From Algorimicrobium sp002414705 (GTDB lineage Bacteria; Bacteroidota; Bacteroidia; Flavobacteriales; Flavobacteriaceae), in assembly GCA_963972425.1 (NCBI GenBank), contig CAXAUF010000001.1, positions 1 to 64,000 of the forward strand: a DNA stretch of 64,000 bases, read 5' to 3'. Every line of letters starts with the position of its first letter. The first letter of the stretch is position 1. The notes under the pieces are model-generated. The model made no database searches and had not been told where the DNA came from. It saw nothing but the letters and a program-made list of their open reading frames with translations. Of the stretch, positions 1 to 8,272 are shown in pieces. Position numbers and translations under genes: made by a program.

Positions 1-576
1 GTCTAAACCATCAACACCGTCTGCACCATCTAAACCTGCTGGTCCTTGTGGTCCTGTTGCACCGTCTAAACCATCAACACCGTCTGTACCATCTAAACCT
101 GCTGGTCCTTGTGGTCCTGTTGCACCGTCTAAACCATCAGCACCATCCAAACCTGCAGGACCTGGTATTGAACTTCCTGATGTTTGCGCATATAATGCGT
201 AAGGAACACTTAACATTTGGCTAACACCTGAAATGGTATAATTAGTTCCGCCTGCTGGATCTGTTTCCGTTTTAATAAAATAAATGTCAGAACTCCAATC
301 TATAGTAGAGAAATTGCCAATTACTGGTGTTCCTGTTCCTATTTCTAGAGTTAATAAGCCATTGATATTTGTAGTTGGATTTTGGATTTCTGAATAAACA
401 GCAGTGCCTGAAGCAGAATTTTGTAATATGCTTATTTGCATTCCTACTGTCGTATTTGACATAAGATTGTTATCAACATCTCTTACAATTGACTGGTAAC
501 TTAACTTATTTGGAGATTGCGCAAAACTAGTAATTGCAAGTAATAATGCGACAATTAGAGTATATATTTTTTTCAT
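1..576 (-). CDS. Collagen-like Gly-X-Y repeat surface protein (3' end outside window)
   Basis: The reading frame is open from ATG at 576 to the left edge (192 codons), so the C-terminus is missing. Residues 1-19 form a signal peptide ending in SFAQ. Residues 20-138 are a globular head of the kind that precedes collagen-like tails in flavobacteria (KLSYQSIVRD, then PYALYAQ). From residue 139 the protein is pure Gly-X-Y (GPA GLD GAD GLD GAT GPQ). The triplets form a 21-residue unit, seen as a 63-bp tandem repeat in the DNA. The likely role is a secreted or surface fibrous protein; the function is unknown. It begins 3 nt after the stop of the T9SS-CTD gene at 580-1053, so the two are probably cotranscribed. 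The repeat count cannot be judged because the gene is cut off. Confidence 0.85.
   Translation of the reverse strand, partial: MKKIYTLIVALLLAITSFAQSPNKLSYQSIVRDVDNNLMSNTTVGMQISILQNSASGTAVYSEIQNPTTNINGLLTLEIGTGTPVIGNFSTIDWSSDIYFIKTETDPAGGTNYTISGVSQMLSVPYALYAQTSGSSIPGPAGLDGADGLDGATGPQGPAGLDGTDGVDGLDGATGPQGPAGLDGADGVDGLD
7..132. repeat. 63-bp in-frame tandem repeat coding for Gly-X-Y
   Basis: Two nearly identical 63-bp units (7-69 and 70-132) differ mainly at one Ala/Thr codon. A shorter, more diverged unit follows to about 180. Each unit encodes seven Gly-X-Y triplets. Because the repeat is near-identical at DNA level it is likely to change in copy number by slippage or recombination. Confidence 0.8.
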
Positions 577-579
577 AAT

Positions 580-1053
580 TTAGTTTTTAATAATTTTAAA
601 GGTTTTCAATTCTTTGTTGTTTTGATTTACTTTCAGGATATAGGTACTCATTTCTAAATGTTGCGTCATTATTTTCGTAACATTTTGATTGACCTGTCCT
701 TCTGCGATTTTTCTGCCTCGTAAATCGTACATTAAGTAAGAAAGATTAGTTAGTTCAGAATCATTTAACTTTAATACTACATAATCTGTAGATGGATTGG
801 GGTAAATAGTTGCTTTTAGAGTTAATCCTTTAAACTCAGGGTTGGATAATTCATAAATTTCAATGCTTTGCTGTATTCCTTGTGAAATTGTAACACCACT
901 ACCTGAATTGGTTGTGTATAACAATTGCCCAACGGAATAACTATAGTTTCCGCCACTTCCTGTGGCTCCTCCTCCTGAAGCTGCAACACTTTGTTGTGAA
1001 AAAATAGAATTTGTAACACAAAGCAATAAGGCTACAATTGTAGTTTTTATCAT
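580..1053 (-). CDS. Secreted protein with T9SS type A C-terminal sorting domain
   Basis: The protein has 157 aa. Residues 1-20 are a signal peptide ending in IFSQ. A Gly/Ser-rich stretch (residues 25-55) is followed by the QGIQQ element common in short flavobacterial T9SS proteins. The C-terminal ~75 residues (from IYPNPSTDYV, through LMYDLRGRK, to TFKIIKN) are a Por-secretion sorting domain, so export across the outer membrane by the type IX system is expected. No other domain is recognised. It lies immediately upstream of the collagen-like gene with a 3-nt gap, and the two may form one surface unit. A possible -7 element (TAACTTTG, complement of 1116-1123) lies upstream, without a clear -33 TTG. 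Confidence 0.85.
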   Translation of the reverse strand: MIKTTIVALLLCVTNSIFSQQSVAASGGGATGSGGNYSYSVGQLLYTTNSGSGVTISQGIQQSIEIYELSNPEFKGLTLKATIYPNPSTDYVVLKLNDSELTNLSYLMYDLRGRKIAEGQVNQNVTKIMTQHLEMSTYILKVNQNNKELKTFKIIKN

Positions 1054-1363
1054 AAAATTTGGGGTTTATAGATTATTCTTAAATTTGGAAAAGCAATAAT
1101 CTGGTTAATAATATCCAAAGTTAATACATTTTAACGAATATTAATTGCATTTCATCGAATAATTGAAAATTAGGGCAATATTAATTTTTTTGAAAACTGT
1201 TGATAGATTTATCACGCTTTGTAATTTTCATTTGTTATTTAAAAACAAGCCTTAATTCTCATTTAGTAGCTTAAAACCTTTTTTAATGCTATTTTTGAAT
1301 AAATTAAGAAATAGCCCTATGACATTAATGTCATAAGGTGGTCAGTAAAAAAACTCAATTAAC
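1054..1363. other. Intergenic divergent region, no gene seen
   Basis: These 310 bp separate the minus-strand T9SS gene from the plus-strand OsmC gene. The stretch is very AT-rich with no credible ORF. It should hold both promoters. A minus-strand -7-like TAACTTTG is at 1116-1123. No convincing plus-strand -33/-7 pair was found. Confidence 0.5.
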
Positions 1364-1792
1364 ATGAGAACTACAAATAAAGTAACAACACACTGGAAAG
1401 GTAACATGCAATTCGAATCGGATAACCCAAATGGCAAAACCGTTTTAATGGATACAAGTCCAGAACATGGAGGTCATAGTTCAGGCTTATCACCAAAAGC
1501 TATGATGCTTTCGGCTTTAGCAGGTTGTTCCGGTTTGGATGTGGTTTCAGTTTTAGATAAAATGAAAGTACAGGTTTCCGATTTCAGAATGGATACTTAT
1601 GGCGAACTCACCGAAGAACATCCTAAATATTACCATAGTGTTTCGGTAGAATATCATTTTTATGGCGATCATTTAGATGAAGATAAGATTAAAAAGGCTG
1701 TCGATTTATCAGTTGAAAAATACTGTGGTGTCATGGAAATGTTTCGCAAATTTGCAACCGTAAATACGAGTATTCATTATCATAATAAGTAA
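1364..1792 (+). CDS. OsmC family peroxiredoxin-like protein
   Basis: This 142-aa protein has the length and pattern of the OsmC/Ohr superfamily, thiol-dependent reductases of organic hydroperoxides in the cytoplasm. The two conserved cysteines are present: C55 in ALAGCSGLDV and C121 in EKYCGVMEMF. The central SGLSPKAMMLSAL helix start is also typical. It is closer to the general OsmC/YhfA-like group than to Ohr proper, and the substrate is not inferable. It is a single-gene unit, with a REP-like half element directly downstream. Confidence 0.88.
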   Translation: MRTTNKVTTHWKGNMQFESDNPNGKTVLMDTSPEHGGHSSGLSPKAMMLSALAGCSGLDVVSVLDKMKVQVSDFRMDTYGELTEEHPKYYHSVSVEYHFYGDHLDEDKIKKAVDLSVEKYCGVMEMFRKFATVNTSIHYHNK

Positions 1793-1805
1793 CTTTTTCT
1801 TTTGT

Positions 1806-1855
1806 GTCATTCAGAGCACCTGTCTGCCGTTATGCAGAAAGCGAAGAAACTCTTT
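1806..1855. repeat. Dispersed GTCATTCAGAGCA repeat, half element
   Basis: The 13-mer GTCATTCAGAGCA (1806-1818) is followed about 20 nt later by GCGAAGAAACTCTTTTT. The same two blocks, slightly diverged (GCGATGAATCTCTTTTA), recur at 31165-31200. This is a dispersed intergenic repeat of REP type. The inverted partner present in the 31-kb copy is missing here. Confidence 0.6.
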
Positions 1856-1914
1856 TTGTAATGGTTTATTAATGATCATAATCTAATCTATAAAGCTATA
1901 ATAAAAACAAAGCC

Positions 1915-3606
1915 ATGCGCTGGACCATTAAACCAAAACCGGAATCTAAAAATGTACATGCTTTGCAAAAAGCACTAAACGTGGAACCTATTGTTGCTAG
2001 CTTATTACTACAACGTGGGATAGAAACATACGCTGAAGCTAAAACATTTTTTCGTCCGAGTTTAAAAGATTTACATGATCCTTTTTTAATGAAAGATATG
2101 GATATTGCCGTTTCTCGCATTGAAAAGGCATTAGAAACTGGCGAAAATATTATGGTTTATGGCGATTATGATGTGGATGGCACGACATCCGTTGCTTTAA
2201 TGAGTTCCTATTTAAAAACTCGAACAGATTTAGTAGCCACGTATATTCCGGATCGTTATGATGAAGGTTATGGTGTATCATTTAAAGGGATTGATTTTGC
2301 TGATGACAACGCAATTTCATTAATTATTGCGTTAGATTGTGGTGTAAAAGCTATTGATAAAGTGGCTTATGCTAACCAAAAAGGTATCGATTTTATAATC
2401 TGTGATCATCACAGACCTGGAGCAGAATTGCCCAAAGCAGTTGCTGTTTTAGATCCCAAACGCGATGATTGTGCGTATCCATATAAAGAATTGTGTGGGT
2501 GTGGTGTTGGTTTTAAACTTATTCAAGCACTCGCGTCCAAACAAGGTCAAACAGCTGCTGATTTATCTGAATATCTAGATTTGGTAGCCACAGCCATTGG
2601 CGCTGATATTGTTCCAATAACAGGTGAAAATCGCGCGCTAGCGTCTTTAGGTCTGGACGTTATTAATAGCAATCCCAGACCAGGTATTCAGGCTATTATT
2701 GCTGAAGTAAAAAAGGAGCATTTAACCATTACCGATGTGGTTTTTATTGTGGCACCACGAATTAATGCGGCTGGACGCATGAAACATGGAAATTATGCGG
2801 TTACTTTATTAACGGAAACAAATCCCGAATTAGCACAAAGTTATGCTGAAGACATCGAGTTTTTTAATACAGATAGAAAAGAAACAGATAAGCGAATTAC
2901 TTTGGAAGCGCTTCAACAAATAGAAGCGAATGATGAACAGGAAGGTTTTACAACCGTTGTATATCATGAATCTTGGCATAAAGGTGTTATTGGTATTGTG
3001 GCTTCTCGTTTAATTGAAACCTATTACAGACCAACTTTGGTTTTTACTAAAAGTGGCAACCGGTTAGCTGCTTCTGCACGTTCGGTTAGTGGGTTTGATG
3101 TCTATAATGCGTTAGAGGCTTGTGCAGATCATATTGAACAATTTGGTGGTCATAAATATGCAGCAGGATTAACCTTGAAAGCTGAAAATTATGAAGCATT
3201 TAAACAAGCTTTTGAAGATGTAGTTTCAGAAACTATAGATAGGTCTTTATTAATACCGGAAATTAAAATTGATGCCCAAATTCAATTAGCTGATGTGACT
3301 CCTAAATTCTACCGTATTTTAAAACAATTTGCACCATTTGGCCCAGGCAATATGTCGCCAGTTTTTATGACCGATAATCTTCACGATACCGGTTATGGTA
3401 AATGTGTTGGAGAAGATGAGAGTCATTTACGCATTACGGTTACTAACCCAGAACAAACAAATAAATTAGTTTGCATCGGTTTTGGTTTGGGTAATAAATT
3501 AGATTTAATTACAGATAAAAAACCATTTTCTGCTGTGTATTCTATAGATGAAAACCATTGGAATAATCAGGTGTCCTTGCAATTGAAACTTCGGGATATT
3601 AAGTAA
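1915..3606 (+). CDS. recJ: Single-stranded-DNA-specific 5'-3' exonuclease RecJ
   Basis: At 563 aa this is normal for RecJ, which degrades ssDNA 5' to 3' in recombination and mismatch repair. The DHH phosphoesterase motifs are intact: VYGDYDVDGT at residues 81-90, CDHH at 163-166, and NAAGRM near 285. The DHHA1 domain carries GGHKYAAGL near residue 410. A C-terminal OB-like domain follows. The start ATG gives the usual RecJ opening (MRWTIKPKP). It sits alone between the OsmC gene and an OmpA-domain gene that starts 29 nt later. Confidence 0.96.
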   Translation: MRWTIKPKPESKNVHALQKALNVEPIVASLLLQRGIETYAEAKTFFRPSLKDLHDPFLMKDMDIAVSRIEKALETGENIMVYGDYDVDGTTSVALMSSYLKTRTDLVATYIPDRYDEGYGVSFKGIDFADDNAISLIIALDCGVKAIDKVAYANQKGIDFIICDHHRPGAELPKAVAVLDPKRDDCAYPYKELCGCGVGFKLIQALASKQGQTAADLSEYLDLVATAIGADIVPITGENRALASLGLDVINSNPRPGIQAIIAEVKKEHLTITDVVFIVAPRINAAGRMKHGNYAVTLLTETNPELAQSYAEDIEFFNTDRKETDKRITLEALQQIEANDEQEGFTTVVYHESWHKGVIGIVASRLIETYYRPTLVFTKSGNRLAASARSVSGFDVYNALEACADHIEQFGGHKYAAGLTLKAENYEAFKQAFEDVVSETIDRSLLIPEIKIDAQIQLADVTPKFYRILKQFAPFGPGNMSPVFMTDNLHDTGYGKCVGEDESHLRITVTNPEQTNKLVCIGFGLGNKLDLITDKKPFSAVYSIDENHWNNQVSLQLKLRDIK

Positions 3607-3635
3607 TATAATAGGTTTATTAGCGTTCATCAGGT

Positions 3636-4739
3636 ATGACTAAATTTTTATGCTTTTTATTGCTACTGTCTTCTCAAATAGGCGTCTCCCAAAATTTGGT
3701 AAAAAACCCAAGTTTTGAGGATTTCGACAAATGTCCATGGACGCTAAGTATGTTCCATAATAACGTAAATTATTGGTCTTGTCCAAACCATAGTTCTACA
3801 GATTTTTTTAGAGCATGTGGAAATGTGAAAGAAACAAACCACAATTATAATGGTGAACAAACACCATTTTCAGGTGATGCGTATGCAGGAATATATTGCT
3901 ATGCGGACGATGATTACCGTGAGTATGTTCAAGGTGAATTGCAGAGGAAATTATTGGCTAATGAAACCTATATGGTACATTTTTATATCAGTTTAGCTGA
4001 AAAATCATCGTTTTCTATTAAAAACTTGGCTGTATTATTTACTGGAGAACGCATTGGCGTATCATCCCAAAGGGCTTCTGTTTTAAATAGTCCGAAGGGA
4101 AGCAATCAAAAATTTGGTAATCTTTCAAAGAAATTTATAAATCCAGAAACGTTGAAAATTCGAAATCGTGTTCTTCAAAATGACACATTAATTCCATTTT
4201 ATAATGATACCAAACAATGGATGCAAGTTTCATTTACCTATCAGGCATTAGGTTTCGAACAGTTTTTAACAATAGGAAATTTTGAATCGAATACAGAAAC
4301 ACATTTAAATCAAGAAAAATCAGAATTTGAGCATGCCTTTGCTTATTATTATATTGATGCTATTTCTGTTGAAGCTATAAAAACCAGTTATAAAACAGAT
4401 ACGATTTACACGTTTAAGAACGTGCTTTTTGAATTTGATAAGTCTGTTTTATTGAAAGAATCTGTTGAAGAGTTGGATAAGTTATTCAACTATTTAAAGC
4501 GTAATAACCTTAAAGTTGAAATTTATGGGCATACAGATGCTGTCGGTTTGCAAACGCATAATGATAAACTATCTGAAGAACGTGCAAAAGCGGTTTCAGA
4601 TTATTTAATTAAAAGTGGGTTGGAAGCGTCTAGAATTATTTGGTTTGGGTATGGAAGCTCAAAACCAAAGGCGGAAAATAATTCAGACGAAAACAGAGCA
4701 TTAAACCGTCGAGTAGAGTTTAAACTTGTAAACCTATAA
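3636..4739 (+). CDS. OmpA-domain outer-membrane/peptidoglycan-binding protein
   Basis: The protein has 367 aa with a signal peptide (residues 1-18, ending IGVSQ). The N-terminal domain (about 20-250) opens with NLVKNPSFEDF, the start of a carbohydrate-binding-module-like jelly roll found in many Bacteroidota OmpA proteins. The C-terminal OmpA domain (about 265-367) has the motifs FEFDKSVLL, GHTDAVG and NRALNRRVEF, and should anchor the protein to peptidoglycan. There is no TSP3 linker, unlike the OmpA protein at 20.4 kb. The gene follows recJ by 29 nt, so cotranscription is possible. The ligand of the N-domain is unknown. Confidence 0.85.
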   Translation: MTKFLCFLLLLSSQIGVSQNLVKNPSFEDFDKCPWTLSMFHNNVNYWSCPNHSSTDFFRACGNVKETNHNYNGEQTPFSGDAYAGIYCYADDDYREYVQGELQRKLLANETYMVHFYISLAEKSSFSIKNLAVLFTGERIGVSSQRASVLNSPKGSNQKFGNLSKKFINPETLKIRNRVLQNDTLIPFYNDTKQWMQVSFTYQALGFEQFLTIGNFESNTETHLNQEKSEFEHAFAYYYIDAISVEAIKTSYKTDTIYTFKNVLFEFDKSVLLKESVEELDKLFNYLKRNNLKVEIYGHTDAVGLQTHNDKLSEERAKAVSDYLIKSGLEASRIIWFGYGSSKPKAENNSDENRALNRRVEFKLVNL

Positions 4740-4808
4740 ATTGGTTCTAGCGCATGTTTTGTTTTAATTTATTACTAAAATAAGAAACCCCTTTAGTATA
4801 GTTTTCAA

Positions 4809-4816
4809 TACTTTTG
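4809..4816 (+). promoter_or_regulatory. -7 element TACTTTTG for the MFS gene
   Basis: It matches the flavobacterial -7 consensus TAnnTTTG and lies 42 nt before the ATG at 4859. No TTG occurs at the expected -33 spacing, so only half the consensus is met. Confidence 0.4.
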
Positions 4817-4820
4817 TAAA

Positions 4821-4846
4821 ATAGTCACAGTATTAATATTGACTAT
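4821..4846. promoter_or_regulatory. Inverted repeat, possible operator of the MFS exporter
   Basis: The perfect 7-bp arms ATAGTCA (4821-4827) and TGACTAT (4840-4846) are separated by 12 nt. They sit just downstream of the -7 element, where transcription should begin, and 12 nt before the MFS ATG. A repressor operator or a 5'-leader stem are both possible. No regulator gene is adjacent. Confidence 0.35.
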
Positions 4847-4858
4847 GAATGCATCTAT

Positions 4859-6127
4859 ATGGCAAAAAAAGATCCATACGCAGCTTTGCGTATTAAAGAA
4901 TTCAATATTTTTTTAATACTACGTTTTTCGTTGGTATTTGCATGGTCTATGCAATTTATTATAATAGAATGGCAAGTATATAGCATTACTAAAGATCCCT
5001 TATCGCTTGGTGTAATTGGGTTAATGGAAATTATTCCTGCATTATCCATGGCTTTGTTTGCGGGACATATTGTAGATCAACGTGAAAAACGCAATTTATT
5101 AGCTATTTGTATGGCATTATTTTCACTAATAAGCCTTGGGTTATTTCTACTAACTTGGCCTGTTGTTGTAAAAGATTGGTCCACTAATAGTATTCTTTAT
5201 GGTATTTATGCTTTGGTTTTTTTTGGTGGCTTTTTACGGTCCTTCTTTGGGCCGACAATTTTTTCATTAGTGGCCTTAATTGTTCCTAAAAAAGTATATC
5301 CAAATGCAGCTACTTGGAGCAGTTCTACGTGGCAAATGGCATCTGTTTTAGGACCTGCAACTGCTGGTGTTTTAATAAGTATGATTGGTGTACATTGGTC
5401 GCTTTGCTTTGTTTTTGGTTTGGTTATTTTCGCATTAATGACCCTTTCTCAAATTAAGAAGAAACCGATTTTAAATCCGAAAATTGGCGAACCCGTTATG
5501 CAAAGTTTAAAAGAAGGTTTAACATTTGTATTTAAAACCAAAGCAATTTTAGGGGCTTTAACCTTGGATATGATAGCCGTTTTATTTGGTGGTGCTGTTG
5601 CTTTACTGCCTATTTTTGCACAAGATATTTTGCATGTTGGGTCAGAAGGATTTGGAGTATTAAGAGCTGCTCCAGCTGTTGGTGCTTTTTTAACTATGTT
5701 AATTACGGCTTATATTCCTATCAGTAAAAATGCAGGCATGAAATTATTAGCTGCCGTATTTGGTTTTGGTGTTTGTATCATTGTTTTCGGGCTGTCGTCT
5801 ATCTTTTGGATTTCCGTAGTTGCCTTATTCTTTAGTGGTGTTACGGATGGCGTTTCAATGGTAATCAGACAAACTATTTTACAAATTAAAACACCAGATA
5901 ATATGCGTGGACGTGTGGCTTCTGTAAACTCCATGTTTGTTGGCTCGTCCAATGAGCTTGGTGCTTTTGAAAGTGGTGTAACCGCTAAATTAATGGGAAC
6001 CGTAACCGCAGTTGTTTTTGGTGGAACCATGACTTTGATTACAGCTGTAACAACTGGAATGGTGTCACCTTCGTTTAGAAAATTAGATTTAACTAAAGAT
6101 TTGGAGGCACATGAGAATGCCGAGTAA
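4859..6127 (+). CDS. MFS transporter, EntS/MFS_3-like exporter
   Basis: This 422-aa polytopic membrane protein has about 12 hydrophobic segments. The N-terminus (ALRIKEFNIFLILR, then GHIVDQREKR between TM2 and TM3) and the internal RGRVASVNSMF segment near residue 350 match the MFS_3 group that contains the enterobactin exporter EntS. These usually export small molecules (siderophores, drugs). The substrate is unknown, since no siderophore genes are nearby. It ends 8 nt from the convergent lpxH-like gene. The leader holds an inverted repeat that could be an operator. Confidence 0.85.
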   Translation: MAKKDPYAALRIKEFNIFLILRFSLVFAWSMQFIIIEWQVYSITKDPLSLGVIGLMEIIPALSMALFAGHIVDQREKRNLLAICMALFSLISLGLFLLTWPVVVKDWSTNSILYGIYALVFFGGFLRSFFGPTIFSLVALIVPKKVYPNAATWSSSTWQMASVLGPATAGVLISMIGVHWSLCFVFGLVIFALMTLSQIKKKPILNPKIGEPVMQSLKEGLTFVFKTKAILGALTLDMIAVLFGGAVALLPIFAQDILHVGSEGFGVLRAAPAVGAFLTMLITAYIPISKNAGMKLLAAVFGFGVCIIVFGLSSIFWISVVALFFSGVTDGVSMVIRQTILQIKTPDNMRGRVASVNSMFVGSSNELGAFESGVTAKLMGTVTAVVFGGTMTLITAVTTGMVSPSFRKLDLTKDLEAHENAE

Positions 6128-6135
6128 TGGGAGTT

Positions 6136-6888
6136 TTAAAATGTCTTCAACTCTAGATTTTCGCCATCAAAAACACCATAGGTATAATACTGAATCCAAT
6201 CGCCTAAATTCACGTATTTAGAATTTTTGTTGAGGTCTATTTCCAAAGGTAAATGTCTGTGGCCAAAAATAAAATAGTCGCTGTGTTTAGTTTCTAATTT
6301 GCGCTTACAATATTGCACTAACCACTCGTTATCTTCGCCTAAAAATTTAGCATCGTCATCACCAGAAATAAGCTTGTTTTTTACACTTAAATACTGGGCA
6401 ATTTTGACACCAATATCAGGATGTAACCATTTAAAAAGCCATTTAAAAACAGGGTTTTTAAATATTTTTTTCATGCGTTTGTAACCAGTGTCACCAGGAC
6501 CTAAACCGTCACCATGACCAATTAAGAATGTTTTATTATTAAACGTGTATTCATGTGGTTTATGGTAAACGGGAATCCCTAATTCCTCTTGAAAATACCC
6601 ATTCATCCACAAATCATGATTACCAACAAAGAAGTGAACAGGAATGCCAGAATCTGTAATTTCAGCGAGTTTACCCAGCGTTCTGGTAAAGCCTTTTGGT
6701 ACGACGGTTTTATATTCAAACCAGAAATCGAATAAATCTCCCATCAAGAAAATAGCAGCAGCATCACCTTTAATTTCGTCTAACCACGCTACAAATTTTT
6801 GTTCACGTGGACGAGAAGCTTCTGCAGTTGGCGCGCCCAAATGGTTGTCGGATGCAAAGTATATTTTTTTTCCTTTTGGGATATTCAT
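6136..6888 (-). CDS. lpxH: UDP-2,3-diacylglucosamine diphosphatase (LpxH-type metallophosphoesterase)
   Basis: The protein has 250 aa. The calcineurin-like metallophosphoesterase motifs occur in order: ASDNHLG (residues 12-18), GDLFDFWF (about 51), GNHDLW (about 95), HGDG (about 128) and GHRHLP (about 208). LpxH hydrolyses UDP-2,3-diacylglucosamine to lipid X in lipid A synthesis at the inner-membrane surface. The FDFWFEY segment and the length fit the Bacteroidota LpxH group. A related phosphoesterase of other specificity cannot be wholly excluded. The upstream stretch reads TATATTTAC, close to a -7 element. Confidence 0.85.
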   Translation of the reverse strand: MNIPKGKKIYFASDNHLGAPTAEASRPREQKFVAWLDEIKGDAAAIFLMGDLFDFWFEYKTVVPKGFTRTLGKLAEITDSGIPVHFFVGNHDLWMNGYFQEELGIPVYHKPHEYTFNNKTFLIGHGDGLGPGDTGYKRMKKIFKNPVFKWLFKWLHPDIGVKIAQYLSVKNKLISGDDDAKFLGEDNEWLVQYCKRKLETKHSDYFIFGHRHLPLEIDLNKNSKYVNLGDWIQYYTYGVFDGENLELKTF

Positions 6889-7000
6889 ATTGTAAATATA
6901 ATCTATTCTTGTGGAGGCAGGAATCTAATAGTTATTCAGTTTATAAACTTAAAATACACAACACAATGTTCAGTATCTTTTAATTATGAGACCCCTTTTT

Positions 7001-7459
7001 TTAAAGGGATTTGTTATCACTAGCATACCATTCAGCAAAACTGGTATCCGTTTCCTGAAGTTTTAATGAATGCAGTGCAATATGTTTGGGTAAATAGGTT
7101 TTTATTTTTTCAGCAAAATCAATCACCATCATTTCGCTAGTTGGTTGGTAATCTACTAAAAGTACGTTATGACCACGATCTTGAAGTTCTTTTGCCAGCT
7201 CTACATGTGGTGTGTTTTTATTAAAAACGGTTGCATGATCAAACACATCTACGATTTCAGTTTTTACAATTTTTTTTAAATCGCTGAAATCAATCACCAT
7301 TCCAAACTTTACATGGCTAGAATCATCAATCGGTTTTCCTATAACGGTAACCGATAATTTGTAACTATGTCCATGCACGTTTTTGCATTTTCCATCATAG
7401 CCATATAGTGCATGACCTGTCTCGAATGAGAACTGTTTTGTAATTCTAATATTCCCCAT
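7001..7459 (-). CDS. queD: 6-carboxytetrahydropterin synthase (QueD family)
   Basis: The protein has 152 aa from the ATG at 7459. The fold makes 6-carboxy-5,6,7,8-tetrahydropterin from 7,8-dihydroneopterin triphosphate for queuosine synthesis. The zinc ligands H16, H29 and H31 and the catalytic C25 are visible in GHALYGYDGKC and NVHGHSY. An in-frame GTG at 7474 would add five residues. It lies at the expected transcription start, only a few bases from the -7 box (7477-7484), so the ATG is preferred. The gene is divergent from the 2OG-oxygenase gene. No other queuosine gene is in view. Confidence 0.9.
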   Translation of the reverse strand: MGNIRITKQFSFETGHALYGYDGKCKNVHGHSYKLSVTVIGKPIDDSSHVKFGMVIDFSDLKKIVKTEIVDVFDHATVFNKNTPHVELAKELQDRGHNVLLVDYQPTSEMMVIDFAEKIKTYLPKHIALHSLKLQETDTSFAEWYASDNKSL

Positions 7460-7476
7460 ACTATTAATTTTCACTG

Positions 7477-7484
7477 CAAATATA
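7477..7484 (-). promoter_or_regulatory. -7 element TATATTTG of queD
   Basis: The minus-strand TATATTTG fits TAnnTTTG and lies 18 nt before the preferred queD ATG. It argues against the upstream GTG start. A -33 TTG is not seen. Confidence 0.45.
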
Positions 7485-7490
7485 ATCGTT

Positions 7491-7523
7491 TTGTAAAAGG
7501 AAACGGTTTTTAGATTAAATTTG
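7491..7523 (+). promoter_or_regulatory. Flavobacterial promoter of the 2OG-oxygenase gene
   Basis: TTG (7491-7493), a 22-nt spacer and TAAATTTG (7516-7523) match the full flavobacterial consensus TTG-N17-23-TAnnTTTG, 25 nt before the ATG at 7549. It lies back to back with the queD promoter. Confidence 0.55.
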
Positions 7524-7548
7524 CCCGCTTTTTATTTGGCATCTCCTT

Positions 7549-8190
7549 ATGAATCAATTATTTGAAGAAATCGCTTTTGTTGAAAATTTGCAATATGAGC
7601 GCATTATTGATGATATTTTAACACAGAAATATAGTTTAGTTGAAAATTTTTTCACGGAACTAGAAGTTTTGGAGTTACGACAATCCTTATTGGATAAGCA
7701 CGAAGCTGATATTTTCAAGAAGGCAGCTATTGGAAATAGAGTGAATGAAGTGATTGAAAAATCTATTCGTGGTGATGTGATTTTATGGATAGACGAAAAC
7801 CGAGCAGATCCAATGGAAGTTGCATTCTTTAGAAAAATAAATAACCTAATCGAATATTTAAATAAAACGTGTTTTTTAGGGATCTTGCATAAAGAGTTTC
7901 ATTATGCTTTATATCCTGAAGGCACTTATTATAAAAGGCATTTAGATACGTTTCAGAATGACGACAGACGAAAATTATCCTTTGTTTGTTATTTAAATGA
8001 AGCTGGTTGGCTACCAGAAAATGGTGGTGAATTGGTGCTGTATTTAAATGAAAATGGCGAAGAAACAGAAAAAGTTATCTACCCGTTTCCAGGTCGCGTT
8101 GTTATTTTTGAAAGTCAAATTTTAGAACACGAAGTTAAACCCGTAAATACCGAACGATTAAGTATTACAGGTTGGCTTAAAACGCGTTAA
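7549..8190 (+). CDS. 2-oxoglutarate/Fe(II)-dependent oxygenase, prolyl-4-hydroxylase-like
   Basis: The protein has 213 aa. The iron triad is visible as H131 and D133 (KRHLDTF) and H194 (LEHEVKP). R203 (RLSITGW) is the probable 2-oxoglutarate anchor. FVCYLN and ENGGELVLY are the usual core strands of the P4Hc fold. It probably hydroxylates a protein or small molecule, but the substrate cannot be inferred. Its stop is directly followed by the stop of the convergent micro-ORF at 8191-8271. Confidence 0.88.
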   Translation: MNQLFEEIAFVENLQYERIIDDILTQKYSLVENFFTELEVLELRQSLLDKHEADIFKKAAIGNRVNEVIEKSIRGDVILWIDENRADPMEVAFFRKINNLIEYLNKTCFLGILHKEFHYALYPEGTYYKRHLDTFQNDDRRKLSFVCYLNEAGWLPENGGELVLYLNENGEETEKVIYPFPGRVVIFESQILEHEVKPVNTERLSITGWLKTR

Positions 8191-8271
8191 TTATCTGCGT
8201 TTATTTCTGTTGTAAACATAAATGATAATCAATACAATTGCCAAAACTAAAAAAAGCATATTTCCGCCCAT
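8191..8271 (-). CDS. 26-aa single-pass membrane micro-protein
   Basis: A short ORF runs from ATG 8269-8271 to TAA 8191-8193. The product begins MGGNMLFLVLAIVLIII and ends in the very basic tail YNRNKRR. It is one transmembrane helix with a positive C-terminus, so N-out/C-in topology is predicted. Its ATG lies one nucleotide after the stop of the 58-aa ORF upstream, which suggests translational coupling. It is not recognised as a known family. The evidence is its composition and tight packing, not homology. Confidence 0.5.
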   Translation of the reverse strand: MGGNMLFLVLAIVLIIIYVYNRNKRR

Positions 8272-8272
8272 A

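Noticed and set aside
1..180. 63-bp repeats at the left edge as a possible CRISPR or VNTR
   Set aside because: They are in-frame Gly-X-Y coding repeats without spacers.
7460..7474. GTG start for queD
   Set aside because: It lies at the predicted transcription start, immediately after the -7 box, leaving no leader.
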